Assembly: GCA_018296165.2 (NCBI GenBank)
Contig: JACKQL020000002.1
Span: forward strand, 1,674,001-1,738,000
Origin: Termitomyces sp. T153
Lineage: Eukaryota; Basidiomycota; Agaricomycetes; Agaricales; Lyophyllaceae
Direction: 5' to 3'
Length of the DNA: 64,000 bases
Shown: piece after piece, positions 58,090 through 64,000 of the stretch
How positions within the stretch are numbered: the stretch's first letter is position 1
Layout: every line of letters begins with the position of its first letter
Program-made: the position numbers and the translations under genes
Notes under the pieces: model-generated
Databases searched by the model: none
Told to the model about the DNA's origin: nothing
The model's input: the letters and a program-made list of their open reading frames with translations, nothing else

Positions 58090-59486
58090 GCAGGGAAAAC
58101 TACTATTTATGTATTCCAGCCATTATAGTCAATGGCCAAAGCATACAAGAGATTGTGATCTCTGAAGCTCACTCCTTACTGGCCTATTTAGGACCATGTA
58201 AGACTTTGCTATACTTACATGACCTGGTCTGGTGGAAAAGCTTAATGCATGATGTTCAAGCCTATTGCAATACCTGTGCCACCTTCTGCCAGAGTAAACC
58301 TGCTCACTACTGACCATATGAATTGCTAAACTCATGAGAGCCACCTATGCAGCCCTGGAAAGTCATTGGGATTGACTTTGTTGGACCACTCCCAGCATCA
58401 AAGAACTATAATGCCTCATATGATTTGCTGACAGTAATTATTGATCATCTTATAGCCATAGTACACTTGGTACCAGGATGGATAAACTATATTGCTCAAC
58501 AAATTGCAGAATTGATATTTGCAGAAGTTTACAAATATCATGAATTGCTGAGAGCTATAGTCAGGTGACTGAGACTCTTACTTTACTAGTGCCTTTTAGA
58601 CAAGACTACACTAGCTGATTGGCACCCAGCTCTAGATGTCTTCTGCCTATCACTCTGTTAGATGGATTGACTGAATGTGCTAACCATACAATCACACAGA
58701 TGATTAGACAGTGTATTGCACCTACTCAGAGAGACTGGAGTATTCAAGCTTCCAGCCATAGAATTTGCCCTTAACTCAGCTAGGTCTAATAGCACCAAAT
58801 ATTCACCTTTCTTTCTAAATTCTGAAAGGATTCCACAACCAATAATTTGAAACCAGGCACCTGCTGAGTGTGTAGGTTATATTCTTTGTTGCCAGATACA
58901 CCAAGTCTCCTAGGCTAAAAGGGGACAGACAGTGGTGCCTGTTAGTATTACAGGTCTGTTTTACATGTGCAGCCAGCATGCTATCATGGGCTGTCATAAT
59001 GGCAGTCCTAAGACATTGGGCAAACACCCATACTTCAGCACAAAGGGGTTAGCATGCAAACTAATTCCAAACTATGAGGGACCATATCCAATCACTGAAG
59101 ATTTCAACAACAATTTCTACTGGGTGGATATCCCTGCTAGTATGCATTGTAGGGGAATACATGATGTTTTTCATGCAGCCCTTCTTCCAATACATGAACC
59201 TAGTGATGACCAACTCTTTCCAGGACAACTAGATGAACAGATCATAGGAGAAGAAATGAAAAAGTGAGCTGCAAATTTGATTGTAGTGCATCAGGAGGCT
59301 AACAAACATGCTCTGTTTGAAGTTTGGTGGAAATCTGGTGATAAGACTTGGCTTTCATATGTGCAGGTGAAGGGCCTGGAGTTGTTAAGCCTATACCTCA
59401 AACTAGTAGGGGTAGATTCTATCATTAATCTCCAAGAAGGAACAGCAACACCACCAATTGATGACACTCAGGTGCTCCTGGGATAA
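58090..59486 (+). pseudogene. Gypsy 5 integrase with internal inverted segment
   Basis: Zinc-finger region LVWWKSLMHDVQAYCNTCAT; core PWKVIGIDFVGPLPASKNYN and YDLLTVIIDHLIAIVHLVPG at 58350-58480. The D and E motifs are decayed. KYSPFFLNSERIPQPII is at 58799-58850. Then 58873-59027 must be read on the minus strand to continue (see findings), after which STKGLACKLIPNYEGPYPIT, IPASMHCRGIHDVFHAALLP and a chromo-like tail ANKHALFEVWWKSGDKTWLS follow in plus orientation. Confidence 0.85.
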
Positions 59487-59579
59487 TGTCAAATTACTAA
59501 CAGGGGTAATGAGGCTGTAGATAACATAGAAGACCATATAAACCTTTCTTCCTCCTATTCTTCCTCTCTTTCTCTTAGA

Positions 59580-60690
59580 TTCCTCCTTGATTCACTTTCC
59601 CTCTCTGCTATTCACCATATGCATTGAAGCAGCAATTATGACCATTGCAGGCCTCCACAGAAAGCACCCCCACTCAAGAACATCTCTTCTTTTGGCAACT
59701 TCCCTCATCACCCATGGATATGAAAGAACAAGCTTACTATGATGTTGTGTCTTGCCAGAGATGGAAACTTCACCACAGGAGTAGTGTTGCACCCTGGTCA
59801 CATGTCTCTCTTTCTGAAATTTGAGGTCATAGTCCATAATACTCCAAAGGAATGCCAAGCCCACCTTAAGCCTTCTGTAGGCTATTACCCTTTTGCTTAC
59901 TTCTTTAATGCAGTTCCTGCAGAACAATACAAGTGGCATTTAGCCAAGTACAACTCCAAACTTGAGCTTGGGTCCTTCCTACCCACATGAATTGCCAGGG
60001 TCCATTTATACCAACTTCTTTGACTGAAAACAGTATTGTGAGCTGGTGGCCCTTGGAATTCTTACCTCTGCTGGTGACATTGATCCACAAAGACTCAGAC
60101 TCATTCAGATTGCTATGGATTAGCTGTTTGATAATATCCATTGTCACAATACTTCCAACATTGTAACAAAGAAAGGGTTGCTGTGCAGCAAGAGGAAGAT
60201 TTTTATGGGATTGAATCATCAGATTATCTTGAAGATACCAATCTTGACTTAGGAATGTTTGGAAAAGACATAGTTATGGCTCCCCCAGTCCCCAATCAGG
60301 AACCCACTGTCTTATCTGGCAGTAACTTCTTGAGGGAATAAACAACCACCTCCACCATCTACCTTGATGCCACCACCCCTGCCAGCCGTAGTGCCCTGTC
60401 ATGAGGATCCCCTTCCTTTCTGAAGCCCAGTAATCCTTGTGTCTGATAAATCCCACATTGTCCCTAACTACTTACCCATTGTGGATCCCCTCACCAACTT
60501 TGTGGACTCCCTTGAACAACCCAAGTCCACTCTACTTTCTTTAGAGAAGAAATTATGGTGGCACCTAACAGAGCTGGAAATGATGATGTTAATATGACAA
60601 AGGATGAGCACAAAATCTTCTTGAAGGAATTTCTGCTATAACCAGGCACTTGTTCTCCAATTCACTGCTAATTGAACACAGTCCTTCATC
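59580..60690 (+). pseudogene. Accessory ORF downstream of integrase in gypsy 5
   Basis: After the polyprotein stop at 59484-59486 a further coding-like stretch precedes the 3' LTR. It reads LARDGNFTTGVVLHPGHMSL, FLKFEVIVHNTPKECQAHLK, PSVGYYPFAYFFNAVPAEQY, KWHLAKYNSKLELGSFLPT, then in shifted frame ELPGSIYTNFF, CELVALGILTSAGDIDPQRL, DLGMFGKDIV and a Pro-rich tail. No membrane span or signal peptide, so it is not env-like. Family unknown. Confidence 0.5.
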
Positions 60691-60772
60691 TTGTATCCAA
60701 ACCAATTACTTTCATTAACTTTCAAATAACAAGCCAAGTCTATAACCACATTTCACTTGGCTAGAGAGCATA

Positions 60773-60993
60773 TGTAGGGAAATCATGACCATTACCCACT
60801 CCTTTCGATATAGTCTTATCTCTCCCATCTACAAAATCCTTATTGCCTTACCTAACCATTGATCTACATATACAAGGACCCAAGATACTTGAATAGAGTA
60901 GTGATCACAATTCAGGACTTATCTCAGTTCTATTGCAATTTTCTAAGCTTTGTGTAATCCAACATTGGCTTACTATGGCAGCCTTATGTCACA
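60773..60993 (+). repeat. 3' LTR of gypsy 5
   Basis: TGTAGGGAAATCATG... to ...TATGTCACA; same length as the 5' LTR, differing mainly by transitions. Confidence 0.92.
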
Positions 60994-60998
60994 GATAC

Positions 60999-61543
60999 TC
61001 TTCAAGTCAAAATGTTTGCTAAGTGTGCCTGTGACAAACTCTTGCATGTTATCACATCAAACAGTCCTAACCAAGTTCCTGGATTTGAGTTCCCATGCTT
61101 GAACCACCTTCAAATGATTTATAGCCTGATTCTTAGTAGATAGAAGAGCCATACTCTCATAGTTGGAACAATTGTCAAGGATGGAGTGAAAGTGACTTGA
61201 TCTGTCATCCAAAACAAGAGTTAGAAATGGTCTACAGAAATCCATATGAAGTAAGTTGCAGATGTTCTTAGCACAATCATCTACAAAACAGACTGTACCA
61301 TGTCAAGCCATCTATATCTCCCATGGCAGCTATTGGGCATGTATGGTGCTGGCTGCTAGGTATGTACTATGTATGGCAACACTGGCATGGCAGCTCACAT
61401 AAATGGCAACAACAGTCAGAGATTGATATGTAGTGTATTGACAAGCAGGTAGTTTATATGTAAAGGAATAACTGCCTGGCAGATCAATAGATGCTCTAAT
61501 CTTAGACTCAACATGCATGTTCATAGAACTTCAATTGAAACAT
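60999..61543 (-). pseudogene. Copia integrase (right part)
   Basis: Minus strand: LLHMDFCRPFLTLVLDDRSS, HFHSILDNCSNYESMALLST, KNQAINHLKVVQAWELKSRN, CDNMQEFVTGTLSKHFDLKS (SDNGGEF decayed), joining across the gypsy 5 insertion to ...QNGRAKH and IAELGLSMSF at 51493 downward. Earlier sequence (61330-61524) is a decayed zinc-binding region. Confidence 0.82.
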
Positions 61544-61834
61544 TGTCGTGTCAATGAATCACTTAGACAGCTCACAAATGGGCACATAGAATCAATGAAC
61601 CAGTTTCACATTATGTTCTTTCATTTCATTCTAGTCTGACATTTGGATCCTTCATTCCATTCTTGTTTCACATTGGATCCTTCATTTCATTCATATACTT
61701 TGAGTATAATCTAGGTAGATTTACCTGAAGTCCCCAGTTTCTAACCCTGAACTTCAATCAGTATTTCTATTATATTCAATATAACTTCAACTTTAGTGAC
61801 AATTCTTGTCCCCTGTGCTTTGCCTGTCTCAACA
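61544..61834 (+). repeat. Copia-type solo or partial LTR
   Basis: TGTCGTGTCAATG... to ...GCCTGTCTCAACA. The last ~110 bp resemble the end of family E LTRs (GACTTCAG, CTTTAGTGAC, CCCTGTGCTTTGCCTGTCT). No clear target duplication. Confidence 0.6.
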
Positions 61835-63719
61835 CATGCAGATACTCTTGGAACATGTGTCTATGTTGTTGACCTTTCCTGTCCACTTTTTCAAACATCA
61901 GGGTAAGCTCTATCAGTTTTCTCTTGACTACATATCTGAACTGAGCATTCAGATTGATCATAATCTGTACTGCTTCTGACCATTCATAGTGCTCAAGTGA
62001 CCCTCAGCCTCTTTTATAGCTGCTTCTATTACTTTGGTACTAGGTACTGGTCTGTTATGTAGCACTCTTCTAATATTTTTGTGATGAAAACTCATTTAGG
62101 CAGGTAAAGAAAATCTGCATTTCTCAGTTACTAGCTGCTGGCTGCTCCAGGTCTCCTATGAGCTGCACTCTATACTTCCATACCCAAGCCTTGATGCTTA
62201 TGATGTCTGTTACTTTGATAAGTCTTTTTTTCCACTGCTTTTTCTAATGCCTTGATTGATCCTTCATTAACATAGGCTAATTCCCTATATCTGCTGATGA
62301 CTGCTTTTTTCAAAGAAAAACAGTCAGGCATGGCCATTCATTCCTATTTATTTGTCAATATGTGATAGACATAATTAATAGGTTCTGGTTGAAGATAAGC
62401 TTCAGATTGGTGAGTGCACTCAGCTGCTTGAATGGAAAGACCACACAGATGATCTAAAGCCACACAAGCAAAATATGCACACAGCCAATCAAAAAAAACA
62501 GATTCCAGTGGAAACAAACCTTGGTACAATGATGTAGCACCACATGGATGTCTCAAATTTCACTTAGAAGCTACCTGAACACAGTGCACACCATTCTTGA
62601 TCACACATGAGAGATATGTTGGAAATTTGGTCATTATTTACATCCTACATACTACTTATACCAAGGTCTATTTACTGTACTGGTAACATGTAACATACAT
62701 GAGCAGCAATACATATGTTTAGGGTCTAGGGTAGTGTAAGCCTGGCCCATCCAGTACAGCTGACAAGACATAACCATATGGACTGGTGTCATTCTTCTAG
62801 GTTTAGGATATTGCACCTCAATTGATTGTTCATTCTAAGAATTCCAAGCAGACTCTGCCAAGCCAGCTAGGAGTTCTTGATCATGTTTCAAATGCTTATT
62901 TGTGTATTTCTAGTAGTTCTATGCTCTAGGACCTAGGTAGATTATGTTATTCCAGATGTCCATACCCCAAAGCTCTATTCTGTTGCTAGCCTAAAGACTG
63001 AGTCTGTTGATTTAAGCTCTCAGTCACTACTTTCAGTTCAGCAACATAAGACATGTCTGATCATCCACAGGAGGAGACACCTGTGTTTGACCAAATAATG
63101 CATAAACAGGGGCTTTTTGTAACAGTAGCTGACATTACCTTCAAAGTTTTCAGATCTAGGTTTCTAGAATTGCATATGCTCCTAAGTTCACCAATTAGAG
63201 AGTTACTACAACACTGCCCATTACTTTGGTATTATAAGTGATAGTATCTCTTTGTTTAATATAGGATACTCAAGTACCACCTGTATTGCCAACTTGTACA
63301 CCAAGTGATGTTCTCCTGAGTTGTCACAACTGCAGAGTATACAGCTGCTAATGGTACTTTTATTATAGCAAGGTTCAATTTGGTAGCTGTAATTCACAAA
63401 TGCATGTAAGTGAGTAGCTACTATCAGGAGACATCCCATTTGTTTCCCCTTCTCCTTCTCCAGTTCTTGTTAGATTTCCCCTGCTATAGCTTTCCTTTAT
63501 TCTCCTTCCTTTTTCCTATCTATTAGTACTAGTTTCAGCCCTCAGGCTGCACTGGTTCTCTGTCAATAATTCAGACAAGTGTGGCCCCTTTGACACTGCC
63601 ACCAGCTTATGTAACTGCTGACTAATTGCTGACACATCACTTTTGCCTTTTTCCTGTGTCATACTGTATAGTTGTTTCTCATGCTTTTGAAGCCTCTGAA
63701 GCATCACACCTGGCCTAGG
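61835..63719. other. Unassigned transposon-derived sequence
   Basis: Short frames on both strands, none with a family I can name. The minus strand 61780-62560 has coding flavour (PINYVYHILTNK; KVIEAAIKEAEGHLSTM), and a plus frame at 63053-63241 (MSDHPQEETPVFDQIMHKQG) faintly recalls BTB proteins but is too short to call. CpG is rare, as in the other repeats. Confidence 0.35.
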
Positions 63720-63844
63720 GAATCCCCAGACTTGTTCTCTTTGGATTTCCCTTTGCCAGGTGAGTAGTACAGTACTGAATAGACTTTGGATTTCCCTTTG
63801 CCAGTTGTGTGATTGAGTTACAGCCTCCAGAGGTTGCCCTTACA
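63720..63844 (+). repeat. Family C LTR terminal fragment, inverted
   Basis: The reverse complement starts TGTAAGGGCAACCTCTGGAGG and matches the first ~130 bp of the LTR at 24605, including the AGACTTGTTCT primer complement at about 63728-63738. It then diverges. The sequence to the window end (63845-64000) is unassigned. Confidence 0.75.
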
Positions 63845-64000
63845 GCTACTCTATCAGCACTAACCTTAGTTGCTAGGTGGTTGACAAAGTTTCAGGTAGG
63901 TAGCTAAAAGCTAGTGAAGCAGATGGGGTGTTAGTGTTAGTAAAGCACTAGCAAAGGGTACTGAGATGAAGTCACAAGAAGTCATGAAATCATTAATGGA

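Larger units (their letters stand above)
51494..60993 (+). mobile_element. Complete 9.5-kb Ty3/gypsy retrotransposon (element 5)
   Basis: Identical-length 221-bp LTRs at 51494-51714 and 60773-60993, and a perfect GATAC duplication (51489-51493, 60994-60998). Internal order gag, zinc knuckle, protease, RT, RNase H, integrase, chromo-like tail, then a further ORF. It inserted into a copia integrase, which reads through once it is removed. Polyprotein has many stops; CpG is scarce. Confidence 0.93.

Noticed and set aside
59739..60350. Envelope-like gene in gypsy 5
   Set aside because: No signal peptide, transmembrane helix or cysteine pattern; recorded instead as an accessory ORF of unknown role.
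63053..63241. Possible BTB-domain ORF
   Set aside because: Only 62 codons and a faint resemblance; no second half of the domain found nearby.

Overview
The window looks like nuclear DNA of a basidiomycete fungus, most likely an Agaricomycete. Short introns (about 47-67 bp) with GT-AG ends interrupt almost every gene. The genes are typical fungal ones, and the repeats are of the kinds that fill mushroom genomes (chromodomain Ty3/gypsy, Ty1/copia, Tc1/mariner, a Plavaka-type KDZ transposon).

Bases 1-11,210 form a compact gene island with many CpG. It holds the 5' end of an actin-related protein gene (probably Arp5, -), the nucleoporin NIC96/Nup93 (+), an SMN homologue (-), an F-box protein (-), dolichol-phosphate mannosyltransferase DPM1 (-), the NatC auxiliary subunit NAA38 (+), a secreted family 44 glycoside hydrolase (+) and mitochondrial acyl carrier protein (+). 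Exon structures were built by hand from splice sites and reading frame. These are unrelated housekeeping or secreted functions, not a pathway cluster; two gene pairs share very short divergent promoters (80 and 51 bp).

From about 12 kb to the end I see no intact host gene. The sequence is a pile of nested transposable elements, almost all stripped of CpG and full of stop codons that look like C-to-T or G-to-A changes. The left block is a four-level nest with readable target-site duplications: a copia relic holds a Tc1/mariner element (TA), which holds a chromodomain gypsy element (GTCTC), which holds a CpG-rich solo LTR (GCTAT). A second, related gypsy element (24.6-30.7 kb), a third chromovirus fragment (31.6-34.3 kb), gypsy gag/protease pieces, copia halves in opposite orientations (36.4-44.1 kb), a gypsy RT split by an LTR and a later inversion (44.1-47.7 kb), and a Plavaka transposase (47.7-50.4 kb) follow. 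A complete 9.5-kb gypsy element (51,494-60,993, duplication GATAC) sits inside another copia integrase. The last 2.5 kb are unassigned relics.

The most interesting signals are: an 11-nt primer-binding site complementary to the element's own LTR (Tf1-like self-priming) in two gypsy families, with one copy truncated within a few bases of the inferred RNA start; two inversions, one about 1.9 kb and one about 155 bp; an AT-rich, CpG-bearing insert with an intact ORF inside the 9.5-kb element; and an accessory ORF after its integrase. All homology statements come from reading motifs; no database search was possible.
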